Assembly: GCA_022747635.1 (NCBI GenBank)
Contig: JAKTNV010000010.1
Location: 46,288,027-46,352,026, forward strand
Origin: Hetaerina americana
Lineage: Eukaryota > Arthropoda > Insecta > Odonata > Calopterygidae
Reading direction: 5' to 3'
Length of the DNA: 64,000 nt
The notes under the pieces were generated by a model. It did not search any database, was not told where the DNA came from, and worked only from the letters and a program-made list of their open reading frames with translations. Position 1 is the stretch's first letter; each line of letters starts with the position of its first letter. The translations under genes and the position numbers were made by a program. Below are positions 7,166 through 18,880 of the stretch, in pieces.

Positions 7166-10100
7166 CGGTAGGCGCACAGTGGTTTACAATAACTGATGCA
7201 CTGCGGCTTCCACAGTTTGAAGAGCACCAAAAGCCTGTTTTGCAACAAAGCTTAGCGACCCCTTCACCTTCTCTAAGTAATGAAGATAACAGGAAATACA
7301 AGATGGTTTGGCAATTGCATGAAAAAGCGAATGAATACCGCCCCTAGCATCAGCAATGAAAAAACATTACAAATCTCTTGAGCGTGAACTTGTAGTTCAT
7401 TCCAAGCCATGCAGTGGGATTTGGTAGATTCAATGAAGTACTTTTTGATGGTATTTAATGGTGCAATTATGAAGGAAGAGAAATATTAGTGAGGGCTAAA
7501 ATTGTTGTCAGATTCCTATCAATTTTTTAAACACAAATTTATACTTCGACAGAAATTTTAACTCCTATTTCATCGTTGAGTCTTGAATGTACTTTTTTGG
7601 ACAAGAGAATTTCCATCTTTAATAGTCTAGTTCCATCAAAGATATAAAATAAAATTATGTCCACTAGGTAAACTATTTGCTCATTATCAAATATTTTGTT
7701 ATCATGTACATTAGCTATTTAAAATTCTGGTGATGCTAAATATCCAGGATATAACGTACTTCCTTACAAATTTCTTTAATAATAATTTATATTCTACTAT
7801 TATCAATCAACAGTTTCAGAAAAAGCAGTTCATTAGATATTTTTGTTGAAATTTCAGCATGGTGCATATAAAATTTTGAAAAATACCAGAAAAAAATCAT
7901 CCCTGCCTAATTACATTATTCCCTGAAAACTGGCTAGTGGTTTGCCGAAGAGATGATGCTGACAAAGTTGGTCGTTTTATCAACGAAATAACAATGACAA
8001 CTGAGTGAGGGCTATTGGAATACCACCGTCAAATTGCGCGGTATAGGCATCCAGGTTTTAAGTGGCGAAAAAATTAATTATTTTACCGGGGCCTTATTCA
8101 CATGTCTCATATTCCCTCCGGTTGAGAGAAGAATAAGACTTGAAGCTAGACTCCCAGTCCGTCAAAGCTACACCTCCAACACATTAGCAGCACGCTACAG
8201 CTATGCCATGCTAAAATCATATGCTATTCCAAAAATTGAATTTTTAATTACCACATGTTTGGCTTATTGGTCTTTTTGAAAATTAAATGTACCATAGCCT
8301 AGTTTATTATCCTCAACATTTTTTTAAAAAATGATCAATAGTTTACGTTGAAAATATTAGAGGAATATTTTAGAGTATTCAAGGAAGAAGGAAACGGTTA
8401 TTTTTACCGATATTGTGTAGCACTTAGCTGGTATTTATACGCCATTTTATATACTATATGACCATAGTATCACTGCGGGTTTCTGTGCAGCTATTATGTA
8501 GTATTAAGGTGCTCCTTCCTTCCAAACAGCAGCAGTTAATGAGGCCTATATGAAGTACTTCATCATTCATAGGTCTATTTGTGTTTACAATAATCCAGTG
8601 GAATTATATTTCGACAATGCCATTAGCTATATTTGTGAACTATTCAGTCTCTAAAATAGCTTGATTTATTTAGAAGTTAATTAAATATTTTTATTTATTC
8701 GTGTATTATTATATAATTTGATCTGATACGAGTCTCTAGAATAATCTCGTAGTTGAAGCTGAATAATAACCTTTCTTCTAATTAACTATTAATCCTCGGC
8801 ATGATACATTTGAAATACGAGGACAATTTGAAACATATTGTTTATTGACAACTTACAAAGGGGTATTTATTCTTCAAAAATATGAAACCCCAAAGTATAG
8901 GAGTAGAACACTGAATAAATAGTATCCTATTTGTAGTAAAATTGGCATATTATTAGACACATGGTAAACACTTCATGCCTTCGCCTTCTTCCGATTATTT
9001 TCAATCAAACTGGTTCCACCTAATGTTAAAACCTTCGATTTTGGAGAAAAAACTCTAAAACTTTAACAATCCTACTTAAAAATGGTTAATTTATTTCCGT
9101 AGGAGGATTTTTAAGGATTCTGTATCGCCAGATATGGAGAATTTTCAGCCATCATTTTACTCGAATTTATTAATCATATTCAAACATTATTCAGAGCTCC
9201 AATTTCTTCATAAAAATTTAAATATTTATAAGTTTACCATGCAAATAATGAGTACGAGCGATTTAAAACAGGCGGATGGAGGGCTATGCTACGAGAGCTA
9301 ATATCTGATTCCATGTTGGTTTGAAAGTGTATTCCAATAAGTCTCTGAAAATTTTTGCTTGAAACCTTAAATAAAGATTAAGTCTATTTTTTAGATCATC
9401 CCTAAGTGCCACTCATCTTATCTAGCCAAACTGAAAACGATACCTCAGCCACGCTATCTCTCAGATGTGCAACTAATGTAACACAATTTGATATTATAAG
9501 TGCATGAAAAACAAATAATACCAGCTGATGCTTGATGATTTCTTTAATTTATGAAAGTTTTTAACTCGTTCATAAACGTTGCTATTTCTTCGACCAAGTG
9601 AATCATCATAATTTCCTTAGCCATAAAAAATATAATATTTCTGAAAATAGTAGAATTTACAAAAGTCGTTGAGAGTCTATGCTATAGCTCCGATTGAATA
9701 TTCAATTTTATTAATTTGGTAAATTGATTTTTAATTACTTATTTGAATAATACTTTAATTCTGTGTTACCCTCTCTCTTATCTCCTTACTCCTTAGTTTA
9801 AACTAATTAATGGAAACATTTCATTTGTGGCCTCTTTAACGTGTATTTCAATCCAATTGTATTTCCATTATATTTCAGAAATTGTTATACTTCCTATATT
9901 TGCCTGATTATTTGCAAAAGTCCGAATTGCGAGTATTTATTGGTTTCTTCAATTTTTGCAAAACTTTCCAGGTTTTCTCTAAGTAAATCCGTTTATTTAA
10001 TTATCACTTTTCTTAGGCGAAATTATTTATATGCATACGAGTTTTTTTTTCTTTTAAACTTCTTTCGTTGTTCATGAGCCATCACCAGTTGGTTGCCTAA

Positions 10101-10188
10101 TCCATTTATTTCTATTGCATTGCGTTTTATTTTCAAAGTTAATGTTTATAATTTCTTGTGGAATTATTTGATGGCATATATCCTTTGT
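7166..10188. other. AT-rich DNA, no gene recognised
   Basis: About 3 kb of AT-rich DNA with dense stops. Open frames of 65-81 codons (for example 8034-8279 and 9841-10077) show no known motif and have the composition expected of AT-rich non-coding DNA. No RNA gene or terminal repeat is seen. Confidence 0.5.
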
Positions 10189-10320
10189 ATTCGCTTTTTT
10201 TTAAACTATTCTCTTTTTCTTTTTCTACCTGTTTGATTACGTTTGTAACGTAATTCGCTTTTTTTTAAACTATTCTCTTTTTCTTTTTCTACCTGTTTGA
10301 TTACGTTTGTAACGTAATTC
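10189..10320 (+). repeat. 64-bp tandem duplication
   Basis: A 64-bp unit starting ATTCGCTTTTTTTTAAACTA and ending TTTGTAACGTA is present twice in immediate succession with no visible difference. The unit is T-rich on this strand. The identity suggests a recent slippage or unequal-exchange event. Confidence 0.95.
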
Positions 10321-12430
10321 TTTTTTATTTTCAATTTTAGACGTTTTACGCCGATGCTAACGTCAACTTTTGTCATTCAGTCACCTTCGAGTAGGTAAAG
10401 GCTTACTTCTGGTTACGATAATCAGTTAAATGTGTATCGTCATCACATTTCTTCAACAGATTACTTCTTGCAATTTTTAATTATGCCTATGAAACAGAAA
10501 ATTATTACAAAAAAGTTTACCGTAACCCGATGCACCTGTAAGAAGATAGCTTAAAATATATCCACTCATTACTCCACTAAGATATGAAACTCAAATAATT
10601 GTACATACTCAAAATTTAGGGAGTTTAATATTTGTAGAACAGATTACAATTTTTAGTATATATTCATTCATTCTTTTCAACTGAAATCGCAGTGGATAGC
10701 AGTCAAATATGATCCCTTAACTTGAGCAGCAAAAAGATGATTTAGATTAATCAATTAAATCCTCTACTGGGTAGCTGGGCTTGAAATGGTCGAGATCAGG
10801 GATATTCAGCCTAGGTTACACTGTTTTGAAACGTCGAAAACAAATTCATCATCCTGTGGGAACAGTGGACAAGACAAGCCGCAGGACATTTGCTTCCACT
10901 GCCGAAAATACACTACGAAGTCCTTTTCCAATAGGACGTCGCTCTGTCGCGCTACCATAGAAGTGTGACAGGTTTCCTACTCGATCCGCCCCACAAATCG
11001 TGCATTGGTCGAATGAGCTAAGTCTATACAGATACGTCTATCACTACCGCAAGATAAATGAGAGTATAAGGGTCAATAAGATCGAGGAAAATATAAAATA
11101 AATATATTGAGGTTAATAAAAACATTCTCCTTTGTCGTAAAATAATTATGGTCGGAGAAACATTGAGTGACGATGTAGATTTGGGAATTGAAAATAAATG
11201 GAGAAGGCATTACCGCGGTGAATTTTTAGGTATCTTTAATTCTTAGAATGTGAAATTAAATTGGTATTGGATGGTATTGTATATCTAAAAATGGCTCAAA
11301 CTGCATTCATTAATAACAGAGTTTCAATGTAGAGAGTAAATTATGCTAGTATACTTCTCAAGTAAAAATTAATCCCTTCACCTTACCATACTTTCAATCA
11401 TGAGCGGAGTGTAGTGTTTGTAAATAAATTCTTCAAAGGTATTAATGAAAGATGTCGCAGTAAAAGTGTCGCAATGAAAGTGTCGCAGTTGGAATCAAAT
11501 CTTGAGTTTGCAAGGTCAATCAATACCTATTGCTTGAAGATAGTGGATATAATGTAGCCCCATGGCCAGAAATCGCAGTTGGTAGTTTAAATGGGTTGGC
11601 TAAAAACATTTTTGATCAAAAAAAAATCACACTCTCCACAGTAAAAGTCAAGGGAATTTTCGTTTCTCGCAGAAATGGGTGATGATATGCCGTACATAAC
11701 AGCCTTTCTGTGACTTCAATATTGTGCGTGAATCCGTAATTTGTAATCATAATAGTGTAGTTTCTTTCTTTCCTATGTTTAATTCTAAGGAATAATTAAT
11801 TGTCTAAACATTTTGATTATATTCTCCCCACACCCAATTAGAGTGCCATTATTGTATTTTTCTGTAAATATTCCAATTTTAAATCCACTGCAGCGTCTTA
11901 CCTTCAATTCAACAATCTCTCTGTCTAACCGCCCAGACGATCAAACGTGTAACATCCATAAACCCTATACTATCGGGGATACGCCAGATAGACATTTCAA
12001 AGGCAGCTAGATACTTGGCATGGATAGCCTGCCAACATTCCTCATTTCTCAATTTTTCCGGCGAGATGATTCCTAATGGTTACGGATTCACAGCATAAAA
12101 TTTCTCAAGAAAGAAGTCTCCCTCGGGAGACCGCCCAAAGCAATAGAATAGTCTATATGGACGCTATTCCTGGCCAGGGGTGAATGGTAATTTTACAATG
12201 GCAAGTCGACCGAATATTCAACGTAGATCAACTCTTATCTTTAAACGCAGCGGAGTTTTATGCGGCCTGGTACGACACAATCTAAACAGGTCTAATTCTT
12301 AATAATATAAATTTATATAACATATAGATTAAAATGTACACTAATAATATGAGCGCGTTAAATTCCTTTAGAAAAGACAGCGGTTTTATGCTGGTACTTT
12401 TATGCTGTCTTAATTGAAATGTACTTCCAA
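10321..12430. other. AT-rich DNA, no gene recognised
   Basis: No recognised gene. A 60-codon open frame at 10786-10968 ends with CFHC and cysteines but has no full zinc-knuckle spacing. A short imperfect triplication of AAAGTGTCGCA lies near 11457-11487. Confidence 0.45.
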
Positions 12431-12770
12431 TTAATAAAGGAGATACGGTCGCAGGATGTGACGTAGTGGTACCTCAGGACGTAATCTATCCAACTGACTC
12501 TCGCGTGACGCACTCGCCTAATATGTACCCGCCGGCCAATATTGGTAGGGGAGCTATATATTGGAGGGGTGCGGGGCGAGTGGGCAGTCGCATAACAGGA
12601 TGAGTTCGGGCAGGGCGTGCCGTCGCCAGCAGTGTAGTATTAGTGCGGAAAGAGTGTGCGCAAAGTTTACAAATTTAATAGATGATCATATAAATATTCA
12701 AGTGATATGTGGTTTTTAATCACTGAATTCCCTGAATGTTAGCAAAAAATAACACTTATTAAACCGAATG
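12430..12770 (+). promoter_or_regulatory. Possible RNA polymerase II core promoter or solo LTR
   Basis: A CCAAT box (12536-12540), TATATA (12555-12560) and an Inr-like GCAGTC with its A at 12586 lie in order. The TATA box starts 31 bases before the Inr A, the classical spacing. A TGACGCA element lies at about 12506. The downstream part is GC-rich at first and ends in a T-rich stretch, TGTGGTTTTTAATCACTG, of the kind often seen at the ends of insect LTRs. No second copy or flanking gag-pol is seen, so a solo LTR and a host promoter remain equal options. No ORF is recognised downstream. Confidence 0.35.
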
Positions 12771-13330
12771 ATTACTACCGAACCACTTCACCAATTTTCC
12801 CACGAGTTGCAAGAAACCGCAAATATATCAAAGATCGCAGAAATCTCTGAGATTGAGGTTAATCTGTATTTCCGATTAATCTGTATTTAGGTTAGTTCAG
12901 CTATTATCACCGTGTTCATCATCAAATGAAAGATATGATTGGTTAACCTTTAATAGAGAGGTGGTTAGAGGGTGTTCCGAGACCATTTGCTAGTATTTCT
13001 AATTCTATATACGATATAACCCCTATGGACCCAATGGCTAATGCAACATAGAAGCTTTGAAAAGATATACCGTTAAAATGAGACGCATAGATTTTAGGTG
13101 CAAATTTATTTCCATCAGAAACCCAACATGTGGGAACCATGGGCACTCGAGAATTGACTCGTAGATTTGAGAAACGGTCCCCTGGTTGTAATGAAAAAAA
13201 AGTAATCCGGGTATACGAAGAGATGGCGATAACCAGCGCGTAAATTTTAAGAAGCTTTGTGATATCAACAGAAAGCGGCGGGCGAAATTTTTCTGACGGG
13301 TATTAACGAGCGAGCCCGTGACTCATTTAT
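12771..13330. other. No gene recognised
   Basis: Mixed-composition DNA with short open frames only. Nothing in it matches a family I know. Confidence 0.4.
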
Positions 13331-13830
13331 AATGCGTGAGGAGAGCGGATTATGAAATATTAAAAGGAAGGAGGGGCGAGGACATCGTAGAGACCCGTTG
13401 GACGGTTGGCTTTGGAGGGTCTGAGGAGCGAAATCGACTTCCGGAGTCGTGTTCCACATTCTCGCTACTACTTGACGTGCGACTCGGCTCCCAGAGCTTG
13501 CTGCGGCTCGGCTGCAGGAGTGCACCAACTTCACGAAGACGGGCGCGCTCTCCAGGCCTATCCGGGGCATCTCTCCTTGATGCTATTTGCTGTCATTTAA
13601 TGGCGGCTCACCCCCCCCCCCCCCCGTCACGACTAGCTCCTCGGTCGACTCTCGAAAAAAAAACCTTTTTTTTCCACGAGCCCCCACGTTTTGCCTCGCG
13701 GTGGTTTTCGTGTCTCCTGTCACGTGCTCGCTTTAAAATGTCCAATTTTTCATGCGGAGTCTCGAGAAAAATTGTTATTGATGCACCACTCAGGTCTTAT
13801 ATGTAAATTTATTGCTAAGCTGCCAGGACA
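13331..13830. other. GC-rich, CpG-containing island
   Basis: Composition changes sharply from the AT-rich surroundings to GC-rich DNA with many CpG dinucleotides, including a C12-13 run near 13611. Overlapping open frames in three frames (up to 156 codons) are explained by the low stop frequency of GC-rich DNA and show no domain. It could be a CpG-island promoter or first exon, but no splice-consistent coding signal is visible. Confidence 0.35.
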
Positions 13831-15690
13831 CTTTCGCGGAGGAAACATAAAGATTTATTGCCCATTAATACTCTGAAATATATAAAATACCATCAATGGG
13901 CAAAACTCGCTGTGTAGCAGTAATAGCATTTGAAGAAACAAGAAAAAAATCATTCAGTTTTATCATATGCTATTTAATTTTTAAAAAATTAGAAAGGAAT
14001 GCTCAAAGTTAGGTTAGAATTGTGAAATAGGTGCCCTCAATATCTTAGTTTCCAAATCGGTTAAATCATTATTTTCCATGCATAGCAGTCAATTCAATGA
14101 CATATTGGTGGGCATAGGAACCAGTCTAGCATACCCCTACGTTTGTGATAGTCACAAAACAAGGTTCTACTTCCTCTTGCTTTGCTACAATCCGATTTCT
14201 CATGAAGGTTTAATAACCAGAAAAGCCTCGTTAAGTTTTGAAGTCGGGAGTGCAATATACGAGGTCAACGCTTTGCACACCAGGCTGTCTTGTCACCCGT
14301 AACTATATTATCCATAACATTTATTTAGAGCAATGAGTTCATAGGGCCAAAAACTCAAATCCAACGATTAATAACTGATCATGAAATAACGCGAATTTAA
14401 ACTAAATATTCGCATTTAACTAATTCAGAGATCCCTGAAGGGTTGATTGATATGAAATACGCAAGTCACTTATTATTTACGATTTAACTATGGGTGCATT
14501 TTTTGTCATTTATGAAGTCACCTTAGGTTACCCTTAATATTTTAGAGTTATTATTTTTTTTAATTTTATTCTCCTGTAATTATCAAATATATAGGAGAAG
14601 GAGATTCTAAGAGATTTAATGCAAAATTTTTATGTTGCAAGAACTTCGGTGTAAAAAATGAAAGATGCTGACATCATGTATGGTCTGGTAAGGCCGTCAG
14701 TCATTTCCTAACTCGAAACTTAGTCTCATTAATCTAAATCTTTGATTATTCCTATAATTATCAAGTAGCCTAATAATCTTTTTGCTGATTTTAAGTGATA
14801 AACAATTAGAATGAATTACAAAGAGATTTCTAATTGAAATTGCGGTTCAGATAATTGTTATACGCTTTAGGGATCATTTTTTCATAACCTTCACGCCTGG
14901 GATATTTTCATGTTTTTGAAAAATATTTTTATTTTTAAATGCCAAAAGTATTTAAAATTATAACATTTCCCCGGAAAAGAAAGTTCCTTCACTCAATCTT
15001 TGATTTGTCTTATTCGTTCTTTATCAATTGAAAGAGTACATTTCACGTATAACTCAAAGAAGTTGCGTTCACCCAAGCATTCTGAGATGATTAATTACGA
15101 TTAATGTAAAAAATAATGTATTAATAATAAGACTTATTTGGAGTATGGGCTAACGTACCGTGTAGCTTAAACCAAATCTACTAGAAAAGAATAGGCGTGA
15201 CAGGAATGCTGAAGGAATTGGGATTGGAGCCTTCAGCGTCCGGAAATGTGCAAGCAGGATTAAGTCAAGTGAGAATACACAGAATATCTGATCTACCAAC
15301 TATTTAATGATTGCTGAAATTGCAAAATGTACAATTCCATAACTAATGGTTAAATATTGGGGATTCAGGAGAGCATGGAGGTGAACATGACATGCAAAAT
15401 TACTCGGTAAGATCAAGTCGAATGATCATTTGGGCTAGCTCAATGAAACTTCAGTTTACCTTCAGACATACCCTCAGACCTTTAATTCCATAAAATTAAA
15501 TATAAATTGTTAAAACTGGCACTATGCAGAACTGTGACATAAATATCAGGCTAAATTTGTCACTGAGAACTGGTAGCATATTAGTAGGCCACTTCAACTA
15601 CCTTTCGACGGAAAATCTAGAAAGCCCCAACTTATCCGCGAGTATTATCGGTTGTTATTTAGCCACCTATTTTCCGAAGGCGCCTACATC
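13831..15690. other. AT-rich DNA, no gene recognised
   Basis: Short open frames only (74 codons at 14078-14302 and at 15524-15748), without recognisable motifs. No RNA gene or repeat structure is seen. Confidence 0.45.
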
Positions 15691-16110
15691 ATTCATGAAG
15701 CGTCCCTTCACGGTTAAGCAACGATTATCGGCTTTGTGTTGGAGTTAGAGAGGGGATCGGGACCTGGATGAAGAGAGAACAAATAGCTGCCAATCGGATT
15801 TCATGAGTCTCGGCGATCGGTGGAAGGTGGGGAGGGGGAGACCTGACTGAGTGTGGGCTGGGACGTCGTTAGGAATGGACAGCCGAAGAGAGACGCTTGT
15901 TTGCTTCCATGCGTGGGTGTGGGAAGCCAAAGGTCGCGGGACAGAACTGTTCCGGGGGAAAGTGCGTGGTCGGGGAGTGGGTTTGAGGAGGATGGGTGGA
16001 GGGGAGAGGATCGCGGGTGGACCCAGCCCTTTATCCGGGCAGGCTCTGGATGAAACCCCTTCGTTCCTTTGTTGTCGTGCAGGGGGGGAGGGGCCTTAAA
16101 TGTTTCAGAC
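15691..16110. other. G-rich purine-skewed island
   Basis: The plus strand is dominated by G and A with repeated GGGGAG and GGTGG words. The overlapping open frames here are composition artefacts. An unrecognised 108-codon frame follows at 16124-16450. No promoter elements stand out. Confidence 0.4.
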
Positions 16111-17224
16111 TACTTAATTCTCCGTGGCTTCGAGTTCGACGTTATGTCAGCCGGGGTTAAAGATTCATGGGGGACACGACGTCCTCTGCGTTTGGGGGAG
16201 GGCTGAAATTGAGTCTTGCTTGGTTTTATTGAAGAAACAACAGATGGACCCATACGTCATGCCTTGCCAGTTACCACGAAGGGCTAGTAGGAGCAAGGAC
16301 ACACGTCTCTATTATGTAATCGGGAACGAAATTGCAGCGCTCGTCAAAGGGCGGGTGAATGCCATAAAAGTTTTTTTTGTTTATCAGGCTACGGTGCTTA
16401 AGTTTGGTTTAGTTGTTGTTACGAGTTCTACGAGAAATGGACTAGTATAGAGAAAGATAGTATTAGTATCGGAATTATATAGGCGCTCTGGGATTACAAC
16501 TGTCAGCACTGATACTAGCGAATCTCTCTAATTTACAAGAGTCATATTTTGTCATTGATGGTCAAAACATAATGCGGTTTATGGCATAATTATGAGTATT
16601 GCAGGTATTTCATTGAAAATTCATTGGCAGCTCGTTTGCATCATTGAAAAAAGCTATTTATAATGAAACCTAAGTTTTGTGCTATTCCCTCAATGTCAGG
16701 AGGTATCCACAAACAATATTTTATTTTTTTTTCTTTTGAATGGTGCAAGCAAACGCTAGGGTGTGTGAAGAGGTGTGATTCTACATCAAGAATACGAAAG
16801 CATCACTAGGTGTTGCTGAGTAGTATGTTACCAATGTTTATGTAAAATATTTCCCAAATTGGTACACCCTAATTGCAAAGTTAAATTTCATTTGATCGAT
16901 TTCTCAATATTTAAAGTATGAGTGATTTTCGCTTTAAGTAGTTCCTCACAGGATCATCTGATCAGGTGAATATAATAGTGCATGTTCTTTGATTAATTCA
17001 AATACATTAAGCATAGAACATACATTACCAATAATTCTCATTAATCAAATCTATCTGAATATGATTAAATTCATGATGGATATTAATGGCAAATCACGCA
17101 TTTAATTTAAGTAATCTATGAAATTATATCAGTATACTTTAGGTTTATACGTTACTGTAATTTAGGAAAGTTAATTCTTTAATTTATTAATGTTAATAAT
17201 TCTTCTAATACTGGTCAAGGAGAA
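16111..17224. other. No gene recognised
   Basis: It starts with an unrecognised 108-codon open frame (16124-16450, starting at GTG, no domain), then turns AT-rich with dense stops. The frame could be a chance ORF. Confidence 0.4.
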
Positions 17225-17340
17225 TGATTTTTACACCTTGAAATGGTGGCATTGCAATGCGCATTAGCGGATGACTCCGTTAAAAGATAATGTCGTGACA
17301 TCTATCGCAGTATATTTTAATGAATCGGGAGTTAAGTTAC
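17225..17340 (+). repeat. SINE-like repeat body, copy 1
   Basis: The core ATTAGCGGATGACTCCGTTA followed by AAAG is shared with the tRNA-linked repeat at 42090-42145, together with flanking similarity (GCATTGCAATGCGC before; a GGCATCTC-like stretch and CGCAGT after). The tRNA-like head is not visible here, so this is a 5'-truncated copy. Confidence 0.7.
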
Positions 17341-18269
17341 ACTGTAACGTTAATTATCCCCTTCATAAATATTTTAGGATAGACGTTTTAATAATACTTT
17401 CTAGGTATATTACTAGAGCCATCAAATTTTATAAGCCCATTGGAAATTAAGAGCTGTGTTACGTGTAGCCGTCTAAACTGTATCTCCGGATTTCATCCCC
17501 TTGACATATGAGAATGTAAGTCAATCAACGAAATGTCACAGCCGTTATTGACGGACAAATAAGATTTCATTTTACTCTTCTCCACAAAGAGGAAAAAACC
17601 ACAAAATCCCTACGAGACCGTGAAGCCACATAACTATAGACCTAGAATGCAAATATTTTGAAGAATTTTCCTAAACCTGTAAATTCAGTTTCACACATAG
17701 TAGTGTTTTAGTAAATCAACAGACTTGTAATCCATAAATAATATCACAAAGCTACTTTATGCCAAAGCATTTATTATAAACTCATAGGATAAAATGCGTA
17801 TTTATCTACAACGACGCAATCCAACTCTATGGCTTGCATTAGCTATGCTGCCAGCAATAAAGAAGTAGAGTTTATAGCAAAAAACGTGCGTATAGACAAT
17901 TTGCATAAACCGTGATAGAATCGGCACGTTTGACTTAATAATTAAAATTTGCTTTTCCACGCAAGTATTCGAATATTTGGGTACGATTTGGTCATGATTG
18001 TAGGAGGGGAGAGCGAGAACTGGAATCCAATGGTGACGGTAAGAAACACCGTTATCGTCCAGGTGTCATCTTAGTGTATCTAAATCCCACCATGGTATAC
18101 TTATCTCGAATTTACCCTACCGCGGCTGGGTAGCTTCAAGCTAAGAGAATGAATACGTGTAGTAGTTCACATTTTATTTGCCAGTAATTTATGAATCCGT
18201 CAATTTCCCTGCGAGAATAGAGTCTCCATAAATATCTGATGTGAGGAGAAAAGCATTCAAAACAGAAAA
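17341..18269. other. AT-rich DNA, no gene recognised
   Basis: No ORF of note, RNA gene or repeat is recognised between the SINE-like fragment and the next GC-rich island. Confidence 0.45.
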
Positions 18270-18880
18270 CCACATCGGTGAGCTGCGGGACATTCGACTA
18301 GTCGGCGATGAAGACGCCATCACGATTCGTCGCACGGCACGTGTGACGCATTCTACTACGGTCGAAGAACTGATAAAGGGGGGGGGGGAGGAGGGAGGTT
18401 GTTGTGGGTGTCACGAGGGTGGATGACTCAAGGAGAGGGCTCAGAAGAGAGAGAGAGAGAGGCAGGCCACTGGCAGTCAGGTGGGAGGGTGGCGGCATTG
18501 AAGCTCCTACCATTGGCACGAACACGTCCCGTCCATTACAAATGCCCTCTCCCGCCTTCCCGAGCAGAAATCCTTCATGCACATACTTATGAGCGGGGGA
18601 GCTAGCTGACCCATTTCCCAAGGGTGCCAGGATTCCCACTTAAACAACTCTCTTGTCCCCCAACCTCCCCGTCATTCCTCCCTCACAATCTCCTGCGTCT
18701 GGAAAAACTCCTTCGTCACCTCTTATCATACGGTGTCACCATTCCGCGCCCGCAGCGTCGCGGCTGCATCCTGCCGTCTGTCTCCACTTGAAGGAATGCA
18801 AATTTCCCTCCTCTCGATATCATTATTCCATCATTTCCTTCGCATCTTTTCTCAAACTTCGGTCCTGCGATAAATCGATT
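18270..18880. other. GC-rich island with purine-to-pyrimidine switch
   Basis: G-rich with a G9-10 run and (GA)n near 18380-18470, changing to C-rich, pyrimidine-dominated DNA from about 18540 onward. Six-frame open frames are composition artefacts. CpG dinucleotides are frequent. The role is unknown. Confidence 0.4.

Noticed and set aside
10786..10968. Possible zinc-knuckle (gag-like) peptide
   Set aside because: Only CFHC plus scattered cysteines; the CX2CX4HX4C spacing is not met.
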